NCBI GenBank assembly: GCA_037951105.1
Contig: JBAMJV010003012.1
Coordinates: 62,001 to 126,000, forward strand
Direction: 5' to 3'
From: Echinarachnius parma
Taxonomy: Eukaryota > Echinodermata > Echinoidea > Clypeasteroida > Echinarachniidae
Length of the DNA stretch: 64,000 nt
Positions 24,372 to 37,300 of the stretch are shown here, piece by piece; positions within the stretch are counted from its first letter, which is position 1, and the number at the start of each line of letters is the position of its first letter. A program made the translations under genes and the position numbers. The notes below the pieces were generated by a model, which saw nothing but the letters and a program-made list of their open reading frames with translations, ran no database searches and had not been told where the DNA came from.

Positions 24372-25257
24372 GCCGTCCAGAGTATGACTACTCGAACATA
24401 TGGTGCTACGTTGTATGCTACGGTGGTAAATATACAATGCGGCTTGGCGAAAAAGTTGAGTGAGAAAATCGTCTAAAATCTCTCGAATCCTCAGCAACCG
24501 AACAATCACAAGCGATTCAAATGTTATATCATATAGTAAACTATACTATAAACTAAATATCAATGAGCAAAGCTGCCCCAAAAGTAATAATTTAAGGGGT
24601 AAAAGAGACGACAGTTCCGAGATCTTCAAAAGAACGTCTCTCTCTCTCCGCGCATGCGCAAATTACGAGGGTTAGCACGTATAAATCAGAATAAAATATT
24701 CCAGACTATCTGTGAAGATTCCATTATATAAAAACGACTTCTACTTGGAAATAAAGGAGTTTTAAACCCCGTAAGTGACGCCATTTTTGGTATTTCCGTC
24801 ACGTCCGCATATTGCGTGTATATCAAAACCCCGCGTCTGTAATTTCATTTAATTTAAACCTCCTTGGTTCCACAGACTTTGAGTGCACGCTAAACTGCCT
24901 GCGTTACCGAAGAATCAATCAAGTACTGAAATATTCTTCAAACTTCAGATCCTTTCCTTCTTTTTTTTTCATTTGAGATTGTTATTTTGTAGCATGCATA
25001 TAAGAAATTGTATCTATACACAGGTTTCTCGTGAATAAGTTCATGATAGTTGTATTCTGACAATGAATCAGCTAAACATATCAAGTGGCCGAAATGTAGT
25101 ACATTGAAGAGACGCGATCTTTTCTATTTTTTCTTGGTAGTTTTTCCTTCATAGAATCTAGATTACAGCGTTGTTCAATTTAAAAGTTCACAGGGGTGTC
25201 ATATTTATCCCCATCTAAGTACTGGAAACATGATGATTTGTAAAAGGCGGACAGTCC
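24372..25257. other. Intergenic DNA, nothing recognised
   Basis: No ankyrin-like exon and no repeat I can name. The CG-rich patch CCGCGCATGCGCA near 24648-24660 could be a promoter element, but no transcript start is supported. Confidence 0.35.
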
Positions 25258-25768
25258 CTTTAAAGAGGTAGTTCAGTTTTGGTATAGAGGGCGCTGCACG
25301 AAATAATTTCTTTGTGAGATAATTAAAACTGAGTGTATAATTTGAAACAGCATAAATTGTAATGGCAGAATGAACTTTATTTAATGGAAATTGGTTTCAG
25401 AAACGGCTAAAATATTAATAAATATATCCGATCTAAAGACCCAGATTTATTCGAAAATTAAAAAAAAACACTTTTCAAAGATGTTCAAAAGAGGTTTTTA
25501 AATAGTTGTTAAAGATCTCTCTATTTAATCATTATTTCAACAAAACATCACATGCATAATTTTGTATGAAAAATTGTTGAAACCATTGTTTTTTAGACTC
25601 TTGTCTTATAATGACTCTTTTGTAATGATAACAGACTTTCTACTTAGGCGATTGTAATTCTATATACCTTTCGAGCATGGTGGAGTTATAACTATTAGTT
25701 TGTAATGTTATTGTGTAGGTTTTGGTTACTGAAGCTCAGCCTTACCAAAACTGTACTACCCCTTTAAA
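25258..25768. mobile_element. MITE, TAGTTCAGTTTTGG family
   Basis: 511 bp. The ends TTTAAAGAGGTAGTTCAGTT and the complement of TTTAAAGGGGTAGTACAGTT form a terminal inverted repeat of about 28 bp with few mismatches. The best-preserved copy here of the family at 13053, 16725 and 49417. Non-coding. Confidence 0.85.
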
Positions 25769-26055
25769 ATTGCGTAATTCGCGATAAATGTTAATTTTGT
25801 TGCGAGTAGGAGTAAACATGCAATAATTCTTTCTTTGAATGCGGTAACTCTAGGAAGTGTGAAAACAATGTACAAAGTGAACTGTATTGTTTAATTATTT
25901 CAATATTTAAGAATAATACACGGATAGAGGCATTAACATCGGGATACAGGAATCACATTTTGGGAAAGGACATTTTATTAAAGTATCATGTTGTTATAGT
26001 ATTAAAATATATGACATTTTGATATTACTCGATTAAGAAACGGGCATTCGACATG

Positions 26056-27768
26056 CATAGGCGCCGGAAGTGGGGGGCAGGGGGGCGGCCGGCCGCACCC
26101 CCCCCCCCCCCTCCCCAATCCAAAAAGTGGGGGGGCAAAACGCGTTTTTTGCCCCCCCCCCACAAAAAAAAAAAAAAAATAAAAGAGTCCCCCCCCCCCC
26201 CTCAAAAAAAAGGAAGAAAAAAGAAAGAAAGAAAGAAAAAAGGATGTATCAGCCAATACTTGTTAATTCTAACGTTTAAAAACTGAGTTATTCATCAATT
26301 TAAAATTTTCGCTGCGCGCTTCGCGCGCAAAAAAATTCTCTCAGTTTGTTGTGTAACTTGCATTTGGTACGTCTGGGGTGGGTTTTTCTGTACCAGTCCA
26401 CGTACTTCCTGTGTAGGCTGTTATTGCTCTGCTGTTTGTGTGACGTGCACCAAATCGCACCATTACAAGTAAATAAATGCAAACTCTTTCCCCGTGGGAG
26501 GGGGATACCCCTCCCAAACCCTCCTCCTCTGGCTCCTCTGCCCCTCCCTCTGCCCCAGCCCTCTGTCGCTTTGCTCCCTCGGGAATCATTTTTAGTTGTA
26601 AGCTATGATGGATCATAGGATCATACAAATGTGGCATATGGTTTATGTTTTTATGCACCATATTGCAACATTTCAAGTATATACAGGCCCAAATCTTCCC
26701 CGTGGGAGGGGATACCCCCTCCCAACCCCCTGGCTCTGCCCCAGCCCTCGGTCACTTCGCTACCTCGGGACTCATTCTTGGCTGTTAAAAGCATATGCTA
26801 TGTTTGGATCATACATAATGTGGCATATGGTTTATGTTTTATGCACCAGATTGCACCATTTCAAATAGAAAATGCAAATTCTTCCCCGTGGGAGGGGGAT
26901 ACCCCCTCCCCAAACCCTCCCCCTCTGGCTCTGCCCCAGCGCTCTCTCGGGACTCATTTTTAACTGAAAGTTATGATGTTGGATCATACAAATGTGGCAT
27001 ATGGTTTATGTTTTTTATGCCCCCAGATTGCACCATTTCAAGTATAAAAATGCAAATTCTTTCCCCGTGGGAGGGGGATAACCCCTCCCAAACCCTCCCC
27101 TCTGGCTCTGCCCCAGCCCTCGGTCGCTTCGCTCCCTCGGGACTCATTTTTAGCTGAAAGTTAAGATGTTGGATCATACAAATGTGGCATATGGTTTCTG
27201 TTTTTATGCCCCAGATTGCACCATTTTAAGTATAAAATGCAAAATCTTCCCCGTGGGACGGGGATACCCCCTCCCAAAACCCTACCCCTCTGGCTCTGCC
27301 CCAGCCCTCGGTCGCTTCGCTCCCTCAGGACTCATTTTAGCTGTAAGCTATGATGTTGGATCATACAAATGTGGCATATGGTTTATATTTTTTAGGCCCC
27401 AGATTGCATCATTTCAAGTATAAAAATGCAAAATCTTCCCCGTAGGAGGGGGATACCCCCTCCCAAACCCTCCCCCTCTGGCTCTTCCACAGCCATCGGT
27501 CGCTTCGCTCCCTCGGGACTCATTTTTGGTTGTAAGCTATGTTGTTGGATCATGTTTTTATGCACCAGATTGCACAATTTCAAGTCCAAAAATGCAAAAG
27601 CTCCCTTGAACGTGGGGGGGGGGGGGGGGGGGGGGGGGGGGATTTGGCAACCCTGTGAGTGTGGTCGGGCATGAGCCCCTAAACACAAAAATCGTGAGCC
27701 CCCCTTCTGGTTTTGCCCCCCCCCCCCCCCCACCCCCCCCCAATCCAAAACTGCTTCCGGCGCGCCTG
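26056..27768. mobile_element. G/C-armed hAT-like element with internal tandem array
   Basis: The left end CATAGGCGCCGGAAG and the right end CTTCCGGCGCGCCTG are imperfect complements. Direct repeats TTCGACATG and TCCGACATG (8 of 9) flank it. Both ends carry opposed runs of C and G next to GGGGGCAAAA/TTTTGCCCCC blocks. The middle is a tandem array. Non-coding; no transposase remnant seen. Confidence 0.65.
26338..27600 (+). repeat. Tandem array, six units of about 186 bp
   Basis: Each unit has CCCCGTGGGAGGGGGATACC, CCCTC..TCTGGCTCTGCC, GGTCGCTTCGCTCCCTCGGGA, GGATCATACAAATGTGGCAT and ATGCACCAGATTGCACCATT. CCCCGTGGGA starts near 26490, 26698, 26884, 27063, 27249 and 27438. The same unit appears once, more diverged, near 32240, 34600 and 63900 inside related elements. 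Open frames across it are a by-product of low stop density. Confidence 0.85.
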
Positions 27769-28385
27769 TCCGACATGTGAATAATATAAAGAGAGGTTGT
27801 AAAAACGAGGGATATAGAAAATAGCTCATGAACGCAACACGTTACCCTCTTCATTTTAGACAATCGGAGATTTACGATTTTCGAAAAAGAAGTACTGTAC
27901 ATAATACATATAGATTAATGATAGCAATGTGTATGCATTTTTTAGAGAGAGTGGTAGCTATGGAAGGGAAGTGACATGACAAAAAAACAAAACTTCCATG
28001 CACGGTACCTTTGTACCAAGCTAATAACCACTTTTTGTACTATGTGTGCTTGTGTGTGTTATCCCAAGGACGGGATTTGGTTTTCCCTCTGTTATATTTC
28101 TTTTCTTTTTTAATTCTCTTTTTGTTACAATTCTTATTCATTGTACTTGAATACTTGCCGTGATTTGTTTGCATTATTATGCTCCAATCTATATCGCTCG
28201 CAGTATGATGTTGTTCTTTTGATGACAAAAACATTACAAATGTGTATGTTTAATCTTATTAGATCCAGAACTATCCTGTTTAATATTCGATATTAACTCA
28301 ATAATGGACCGATCGTCGATGTTATGGTAAATTATTTAAGTGAAATCACAACAAAATAAGCAAAGTTTGTATCTTTGGTTCACAG
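27769..28385. other. Intron or upstream DNA of the TRPA gene
   Basis: No earlier ankyrin exon recognised. AT-rich, ending in the acceptor GGTTCACAG before the first visible exon. Confidence 0.4.
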
Positions 28386-29044
28386 TTTCTGCTAGAGGAT
28401 GCAGGAAACATGATGGAAAAGGGCGATAGGGTTGATAACACACCTCTTCATGCTGCTGCGAAGAAGGGCAATCTGGAAGCTGTGCATGTAAGCATATGAT
28501 CGTATTAATTTGGGAAGAGAGGATAGACATCTTAGTCAAACATTAGTGGGAATCTCTTGGTGATTAAATCGGAATAACTGTTACGATTTAATCAGTTACA
28601 TAAACAAAATCCTATAGAATAGTTAACAAAATAGTTTATCATATATCAACTACGTCTGTACAATGTACATCGACATTAAACAATACTTGTGATTGTGATA
28701 TATTATATTGCTAATTATGTTGTACTGATTTTGATTATTTCATGTCGATGCATGTGTACACAATTTACAAACAGAATTTCCAATGATTGAAAATGAAATG
28801 AAAGTTATATAAATTCTTTCAATTTTAGAGAATACACGTACTGGCAATTACACTCGGTGGTGGGTCTGGTTTTTTTTTCGCCACAAGTTTTTTTTTCTTT
28901 TTTACCCAACATATGAAAGCAAAAACATTTTAAATGCATATTGTTTGTGAACAACTTATGCATTCTTTTCCGAGAAGTTCGTAAATGTTGGTTATAAATG
29001 TAGGCCCGTAGCGAGGGGGGGGGGGTCGCGTTGGGTGCGTAAGC

Positions 29045-29075
<31 letters not shown>

Positions 29076-30289
29076 AAAACAAACAAACAAACAAATTAAA
29101 TAAATGAAAAATAAAAATAAAAATAAATCTGAAAGGTTCCCTTAAAAAATCCTGGCTACGGGCCTGAAAGGAAGATTTGAAATAATTAGAATTTCAATTA
29201 CTAAAGTCGTATCAAATTATCATTCATTTTAACATGTAATCATTTGCTTCCTAATGTAACTACGTAACTTTGTTTTAAAATAGTTTATTGGTATTATATA
29301 TCCATGTTCGTTTTGTTTAGAGTCTTCTGGAGAAAGGAGCGAACGTTTTGTGTAAAAACGAGGATCAAATGACACCTATTCATCTCGCCGCACAAAATGG
29401 GCACACGGCGTAAGAAATCGACCCTTCTTTCTAACACTTAAAGTGATCCTGTAACCTTGTCAAAATTTAACCAAAATAACTTGGAGCCTTTTTTTCTCGT
29501 ACAATATTTTCGGTTCATGGTAACAGAATAATAATATGAATTTAATTTGTCTGATGTCTCTCTACCTTTTGAAATATTAGTATCCGAATTCGGATACTTC
29601 AAGCGAATGATCGGGGATAATACCTGACATTATCTTTTTAACTTGTTTTCTATAATACTTTCACACATTATTCAGAATAATCTTCCAAAAGTGATTGAAT
29701 TCTCAATTATCAATTCGACAAGATCTTATGAAGTTATTTGTGCACTTTATTCATTCATTCATTCATTCCATTCATTCATTCATTTCATTCATTCATTCAT
29801 TTCACTTTGAAGGGATTGAACCGTTTTAGTTTAGATGTCGCGTCAAAAATATTTGATTAAGGATTGCACAAACACATACTTTCCAAAGCGACAGCGTTTG
29901 TCTGATTAAACTCCGTTCAAAAACGGCTGAAATATCCACAAATTCACTAAAAATTCAATTGATACGCGATTTCATCGATATGAAATTTGAATACATATTT
30001 CTATAAAATAAAAAAAACGCATTCATAGTCATGTCAAAGTGGCTCTTGAATTGACTCTGATACTTTATTTATTTATCTTTTCATATTATTGTATACATGG
30101 TATAATTGCCGCCAAAACTACTCTTGTTTTTTTTTCTTTCAGAACGGTTTTGGAACTTCTTAAGAAGGACGGTAGGATTACTACATGCGAGGACAAGCAT
30201 ATGGACACGCCTCTTCATCTGGCTGTTAAAGCAGGCAAGACTGCAACCGTCACGGCATTGATACAAGCTGGCTCAGATATCGAGTCGAG
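28386..30289 (+). CDS. TRPA exons with ankyrin repeats (three exons)
   Basis: Exon 28386-28487 (34 codons, phase 0) reads ..[18 protein letters not shown]. Exon 29321-29409 gives [23 protein letters not shown]. Exon 30143-30289 gives [27 protein letters not shown]. All carry the TPLHLA..G helix signature. Donors are gtaagc, gtaaga and gtagac. About three repeats are encoded, in frame across both joins (phases 0, 2, 2). Confidence 0.85.
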
Positions 30290-31337
30290 GTAGACCACAG
30301 TGTTTATAAATATGCTTATACGTCATTCACGCTCATTTATAACGAAGGGTTTCCCATCCATTTTCAAACAATCGTCATTCAATTTCATTAATTGTTAAAT
30401 TCAATTTTGGTCTCGAGAAGACCGGAACGTGCAATTGCTACATTGAATTAATTCAATTTGGTCAATAACCAATCAACTTTAAAATTTGGTCATTCTATTT
30501 TCTATATAGTCATTTTGAAATAAATTCGTCCCACCTGGCAATCGAACGTGTTTTTGTAATGTTGAATTCGTTCATTCGATTTCAAGACTTCGGACGAAAA
30601 AACGAAAAAGTATGCGGAAAGACAAAATTCAAGTTAACAATTAATGATATTGAATGCATGTGTTTGTTGAAAATGGATGGGAACACTTAAACTATTTAGA
30701 GCAATAATAATGGAAGATTGTGTTTGTGTTTATATACCCCTCACAAAAAGTTCCGCAATTCAAGTTTGAGCGTTCATATCTCTCCTATTACTTTATTAGC
30801 GTTCATGAATTTGTTATCATTGGAAAGCTTGTATTCTTCCCTTTACATTGATATGACATTTTGCTATGGATACTTTATCATGGAATGTTTTGACACCCGA
30901 TAGTGCAAAGTCAAAAGTGAAATGTCGCAAAATGCCATTGATATTGTCAACAGTGTACCCTCCTTTTGTTGAGAGAATAAAGTGTTCTGAATGATGTTAA
31001 GTCGGTCATGCGTGGGTGTCAATGGCGAATTATCATTTTCTTTGGAGGATGGTATGTGCCTATATGAATGTGAGGTGGTGCAATAACGTTTGTGTATGTT
31101 GTTTGGAGATGTAATGTGTTTTATTGACTGATTGAGAAATTATCATTATGTTTGACTTTTACACACGTTTACTACAAGTACAGTACAAACGTCACTTTTC
31201 ATTGTCCAAAACAACAGAAAAATGCATAATTGTAATGACTACTTTAGAATCATTCCATCCTCCAGGGGAAGTGATAATACGCCATTGACATCAATGCGTG
31301 ATCGCCTCAACATAATTCAAAACCAGTGGCGGATCTA

Positions 31338-31374
<37 letters not shown>

Positions 31375-34300
31375 GGGGGTTTTAAACCCCCCCCCCCCCC
31401 CCCCCAATTAGGCTGCCAAGTGAAAATGTGATGTGCATAGAAAAACGCCATCATGTGTCCAGACCCAAACAGTATCCGCATCGTCATTGGGTCAACCCCC
31501 CCCCCCCCCCCCCTTAGCAAAAAGCTAGATCCGCCCCTGCAAAACGTCACTCACATCCCAATAACATGATAAATCATATTGACAATATCAATGCATTTTG
31601 CAACATGTCACTTTTGACATTGCCCCATATTCGGATGTAATGCACATTCCATGATAGATAAAAATATCCATAACAAATGTCATACCAATATGAAGGGTTG
31701 AAAACGAGCTTTCCAATGATACCAAATTCATTAACGGTAATAAAGTAATAGGCGATATATGAACGCTCAAACTTAAATTGCGGAACTTTTGCAACAATCT
31801 TTGTACACAACAAACATAATGACAATTTCTCAATCAGTCAATAAAACACAATACATCTTCCTAACAACATACAAAAAACGTTATTGCACCCTCTCAAAAT
31901 CATTAAGACACATTTCATATTCCAAAGAAAATGATATTATGCCATTGGCATCCACGCATGACCGACTTAACATCATTAAAAACACTTTAATCTCCCAAAC
32001 AAAGGAGGGGACGCTGTTGACAATATTATTGCATTTTGCAACATTTCACTTTTGACTTTGCCCCATATTCGGATGCACTGGCGTACTGGTGGGGGGGTCA
32101 TGGGGGGGCGCTTGACCCCCCAAATATAAATTCAAATCATGGCTTTTATCTAATTCGATACAAGTGATTGAAAGAAAAGAGTATTTCTTTAGACAAGATC
32201 TTACTTCATGTCAAGTCAAATTTCCTTTCCAAGTATGCACCAGATTGCATAATTTCAATTAAAACATTGCAAAAGCACCTTTACCGTGCACACCACCTAC
32301 CATCACACCCTCCCATCACCCTTCCCCCTCTCGGTTATCGTTTCGCTCCCTCGGGAATCGGTCTTGTATACGTCTGGAATACAATGTTCATGTTTTGTCA
32401 TAAAATAATGCTTTTGATGCACTGTTTGAACTGAATATGTCACTTTGCGAATATTATTATTTGGGGGTGCATTTTTGTTTTTCTTCACGAATCAGTCATA
32501 ACCTCTTCTGGTTAAGAATCATGACGATGATGACGCACTAACGCACCCCGGGGGAGGGTACTCACGTATATTGGGTATACGGGGATGTGCGCTGGGAAGG
32601 GTGACTTTTACAAGAAAGATCCTTAGACATGGGTCACATTTTCATTTTAAAAAATCCTTAGACATGGGTCCCTTTTTTCATTTATTCCTTTCCCCTCTTT
32701 TCTCCCTCATTGTTCCGGGATTTTGGGATTTGCCGATGTGAAATTGCTAACATTTTCAAGCTCGCTCCGCTCGCTCGCATACATGATATTTCACAACCTC
32801 GGGTGTTATATAACGCCATATCATAAGTAATAAAACGAATATACCCCATACCATATTGAAACAAATGACAATTTTCCGATGTGAAATTGCTAAAAATTTT
32901 CAAGCTCGGCTCCGCTCGCTCGCATACATGATATTTCACAACCTCGGGTATTTATATGTTACCCTTCATAACGCCATATTGTAAAAACGAAGATACCTAT
33001 ACAATAATATTGGAACAAAAAATGTTCCGATGTGAAATTGCTAAAAATTTCAAGCTCGCTCCGCTCGCTCGAATAAATGATATTTCACAACCTCGAGTGT
33101 TTATATATTACCCTTCATAACGCCATATCATAAGTAATAAAAACGAATATACCCATACAATAATATTGAAACAAATGGCAATTTTTTCGCTGTGAAATTG
33201 CTAAAATTTTCAAGCTCGCTCCGCTCGCTCGCATTATTAATATGTATGCAAATTACCGCATCATAATTGAAGACTATTCACTGTTTTCGATCATTTGAAA
33301 AATTGAGAATTTCACCTCCGATATGCACCAGATAGCTCCATTCTTGTGTAAAAAATTGCCCTCCCCCCCACTCGGTCGCTTCGCACCCCTCAAATGTATA
33401 CACTTTCGCCCTCCCTAGGAAAATACAAAAATGTATCCAAAACATGCAAAATGATTGGCCATTGTTTTATATTACAGCTAAAAAATGTAATATTTAAAGT
33501 TCGAAATCCTCAGACATGGGTCCATTTTTCACAAAAAATCCTTAGACATGGGTCCATTTTTCAAAAAAAATCCATAGACATGAGTACCTATTTACAGCAA
33601 AAGGACCTTGGATGTGGGTAAGGGTTGGGAGGTCTCAGCCGCACAACCCCGTCCGACTATAATCTGAGTACCCCCCCCCCCCCCCCCCGGGTAACGCACA
33701 TTATACTAAATGTCGTATAGTCAGAATTTCCTTTCCAGGTAGGGGGAACCCGGGGCAAAGTGGACCAAAAAAAATTGGAACAACCAGAACAGGATTACAA
33801 AAGCAAAGTAAAGCAAAACATTTGGTTTATACTTTTACCTTAGGACTACCACTTACAAATGGCACTAACAATGTTTCTCAAATAATCCGTTTTATTAAAT
33901 GCTATGAACTTGAAAAAAATATTAAAAAATCCATTTTGCCCCGGACCTCCGGGGCAAAGTGAAACGCTTCCCCCAAAGAGGTTATCTTCAATGTCAAAAC
34001 CATTTACCTCCTGGTGAATCGTTGTACTATATGACCTTACACATATGTCCATATATTTAAATGTTCTGTTTTAATTTAAAGGGAGAATGGAGTAGTAATG
34101 GTGTTCAGTGTTAAAAACTTGAATTTTCATGGTCTCGTTCGTTCTAATTCTTAATGTAACACAATAATCGCATGACCGACACAATCATTCATTCCACTAT
34201 GCCCCCAACCACTTTGCTCCGAACAAGTGAAATTTACAGACATGCATTACTTCACGTGGGCCAATGATTACTAGCGGTGCTACGATGTATAAAGTTAAGC

Positions 34301-37300
34301 TTAAGCCCATCCATCATTAATATGGCTTTCGTGATAATTCGGCATAAACATAGTATTTTAGCAGATAATATACTTATATTAATTATCGTTTTTTTATGTA
34401 TGAAAAATGGATATTTTCCGTAAAAAGTACACCATGATGACGTATTTCGCGCAACTCCGGTCAAAAACGATGCATCCTCGTTGCAGGGTTATTGGCACAT
34501 GAACTTAGATAGATGGCAGCACAAACAAAAATTTACCGGGCGTGTTTCACTTTGCCCCGCGTTCCATTTTGCCCCGGGTTCCCCCTACATGTATGGACCA
34601 GATTACACAGTTTCAAGTGCAAAAATGCAAAAGCTCCCTACCATGGGAGGGGGGACACCCCCCTCCCACCCCCACCCCCCCCCCCCCTCCCCCGCTCAGT
34701 CGCTTCGCTCCTTCGCAGTGGCGGATCTACGGGGGGGGGGGGGGGGGGGGGGTTAGGGGGTTTAAAACCCCTCCCCTTGGGCTGCCAAGTTAAATTTGTG
34801 ATGTGGAAAACATCACTTACGGGGGGTCAAAATAGCAAAAAAAAAAAAAATCGCCGCTTCGCGGCTCGTGGACGATGTTCAAACCCCCCTTAATAATAAT
34901 AAGATATTACATTTATATAACGCTTAATACAATGTTTCTAAGCGCTTTATTATTACCCCTTGGTCATCAGGTACAGGTCAAACCCGCACAAATATCTTGC
35001 GCACCATCTCAACTCCCTGGGGAGCATACTAGCCCAGCAGCCCCACCACGGGCGCTGAAGGCTAATTAACACCCGACCAAGTACCCATTTATACTCCTGG
35101 TTAGAGAGCAGCAATGTGGATTAATTGTCTTGCTGAAGGACACACGGGAGTGTGCTGGGTTCGAACTCGGGATCTCGAGATCAGAAAGCGCGCGCTCTAC
35201 CGATCTTGCCACACCACGTCACACTTAGCAAAAAGACATCACTTACGGGGGTTCAAAATAGCAAAAAAAAATCGCCGCTTCGCGCGTCGTGGACGATGCT
35301 CCGCATCGTCATTGGGTCAACACCCCCCCCCCCCCCCTTAGCCAAAAAAGCTCTTTCAAATTAAACATTTAATAGCAAAAAAAATCGCCGCTTCGCTCCT
35401 CGTGGACGATGCTCCGCATCGTCATTGGGTCAACCCTCCCCTCCCCCCCCTTAGCAAAAAAAGCTCTTTCGCAATATCCGGTGGTGATACGGATTTGGTT
35501 CTGCCCCCCCAAAAGTTTTTGCTCATTACGCCACTGTTCGGATGTCATGCACATTCCATGATAACATATTCATAACAATTCAATGTAAAGGGAGAATACA
35601 AGCTTTCCAATGATTACCATATACATGAACGGTTATAAAGCAATAGGAGAGATATGAACGCTCAAACTTGAATTGCGGAACTTTTTGTGAGGGGCTTATA
35701 AAGAATGCAGTTGTAAACAATAGCCTACTTGGGCCTTGGTGAAGCTCCGGGAGGCCAATTAAGTGCTTCACTGCAGCTGAAATAGAAATAAAACTATCAA
35801 GAACATGAAATAGAAATAAAATAATAAAAGACGAAACTCAACATTTAACAGTTAAGTTAGGTTTTGGATAGGAGTAAGCATGTACGCCCCCTTTGAAGGC
35901 TTGTCGACTGGTGTCGGATATAGTACCAACAACTTTGTCAGGGAGGCTATTCCAAACTCAGACAGCCGAGCCGGTGGGAGGTTGGGGTTCAACCCCCCCC
36001 CCCCCCCCCCCCCCCTTACAAGATTTAAGTGGTCTCGACCATCATAACCAATGGTCTCGGCCCCCCGAAAACCAAACGGTCTCGGTCTCGGCCTCGAAAA
36101 TTTGTGAATGATATTGGACTCGGCTTCGAAAATCTTTGACCGGACACCCCCCCCCCCCCCCTCCCCCCTCGGATATTGTTGACTAACACCCCCCCCCCCC
36201 CTCGAAAAATCTTCACCGACATCCCTCTCGAAAAATCTTCCGCGACCCCCCCCCCCCCCTCCCCCCTCGAAAACCGACTGCACCCCTTGAAAAATATTCA
36301 CCGACACCCCCCCCCCCCCCCCCCCCCCCCTTGGTACCCCAACTGGTTACTCCTTTATCGATGGTACCTTCTTCTGGATGATGTCCAACAATGTACGAGT
36401 TAATGCGAGGCATTTATCCAGCAGATAGATGCATATGGTAAACTGTAGCTCTGCCTTTGGTGTCTTACTTGTTGGAAACTTTCCTACGCCCCGTTGCAGA
36501 AAGAGATACAATCGATTGTAAGTTGTAATTAATCGTAAGTCAGATCACGTGTTCTAGATGCGCAAATCTGATTGGTTGAAACGCGTAAATTTCCTGACTT
36601 ACGATCAATCGTAACTTACAATCGATTGCATCTCTTTCTGCAACGGGGCCCTGGAGCACCAAGTTTCTGCCCTGCTCTGATTGTAATGTGCGAGAAGTGA
36701 AGCTATGACCAACTAAGTTTGCAATCGAATGTAACACCTAGGGTTTCAACCTCCGTGGCTTAAGCTCAGTTCGAAAGAGGGTCGATTCCTTGATCTTGTC
36801 ATCGTTTTACATTTGGTGTTTCGAATGTGATATTCCACATTTGAGACCTCGTTTCCATTTCGACCAAGTTAATAAGTTCATAACCACATAATGTCATGGT
36901 ATTTAGGATTTCGCCAGTGGGCCGTGGTGAATGGCAACCCATTCCAGCAGTATACGGCAATACCGCCACCTAGTAATTCGGGTCCAGTCTTGGCGTCAAC
37001 ACAGCTAGGGTATATCCGGGAATCGAGATACAGTCAGCTCCATCCTGGACTGTTGATCAAGGAAAGTTCTCCACTTCAATGACAAATGTTGGTTCTTTCT
37101 CAGCACAAAGATTTGCAAGTTCTCCAATATTAGGTTTCAGGCCCCAGATGTTTACCTCCATTAATTGGAATTTCCTATTTCGTAGTTGGGAGGCAGGCAT
37201 TGGGTTGTTTTCGTTGGGATCCATCCGTAGAGGCTTACTTTTTTTTTTTTTTTTTTTTTTGGGGGGGGGGTTGTTTAGGAAGATTAACATAAAGGATACA

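Larger units (their letters stand above)
32076..35536. mobile_element. 3.46-kb composite hAT-like element
   Basis: Ends CACTGGCGTACTGG and ..ATTACGCCACTG, flanked by perfect 8-bp repeats TTCGGATG (32068-32075 and 35537-35544). Its own sequence is the left part to about 32546, a middle part including one ATGCACCAGATTGCA..TCGCTTCGCTCC unit, and a right tail. Three younger elements sit inside. A sister copy starts near 63595 and runs out of the window. Non-coding. Confidence 0.85.
30737..35694. mobile_element. Foldback transposon hosting a nested stack
   Basis: The ends CCCCTCACAAAAAGTTCCGC and GCGGAACTTTTTGTGAGGGG are perfect complements. The left arm runs to about 31180 (TTGGAAAGCTTGTATTC, TCATGGAATG, TGACTGATTGAGAAATT). 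The right arm is its complement, 31797-32075 plus 35545-35694, split by the element at 32076-35536. A second, truncated right-arm copy ends at about 31795. Another right-end fragment is at 53500-53592. No transposase frame seen. Ends of this type are known among Tc1/mariner-like elements, but the class is uncertain. Confidence 0.75.

Noticed and set aside
26338-27600. CRISPR array
   Set aside because: Units of 186 bp are near-identical along their whole length, without short repeats alternating with unique spacers, and the genome is animal.
26053-27902. Many proline-, glycine- or lysine-rich open frames
   Set aside because: They come from poly-C, poly-G and poly-A tracts and a tandem array, differ in frame from unit to unit and have no start or splice context.
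35150-35222. tRNA gene on -
   Set aside because: A- and B-box-like sequences are present, but the cloverleaf is poor and it is joined to a SINE body and tail.
34500-36410. Gly/Pro-rich open frames around C and G runs
   Set aside because: Translation of homopolymer arms of transposons, not genes.
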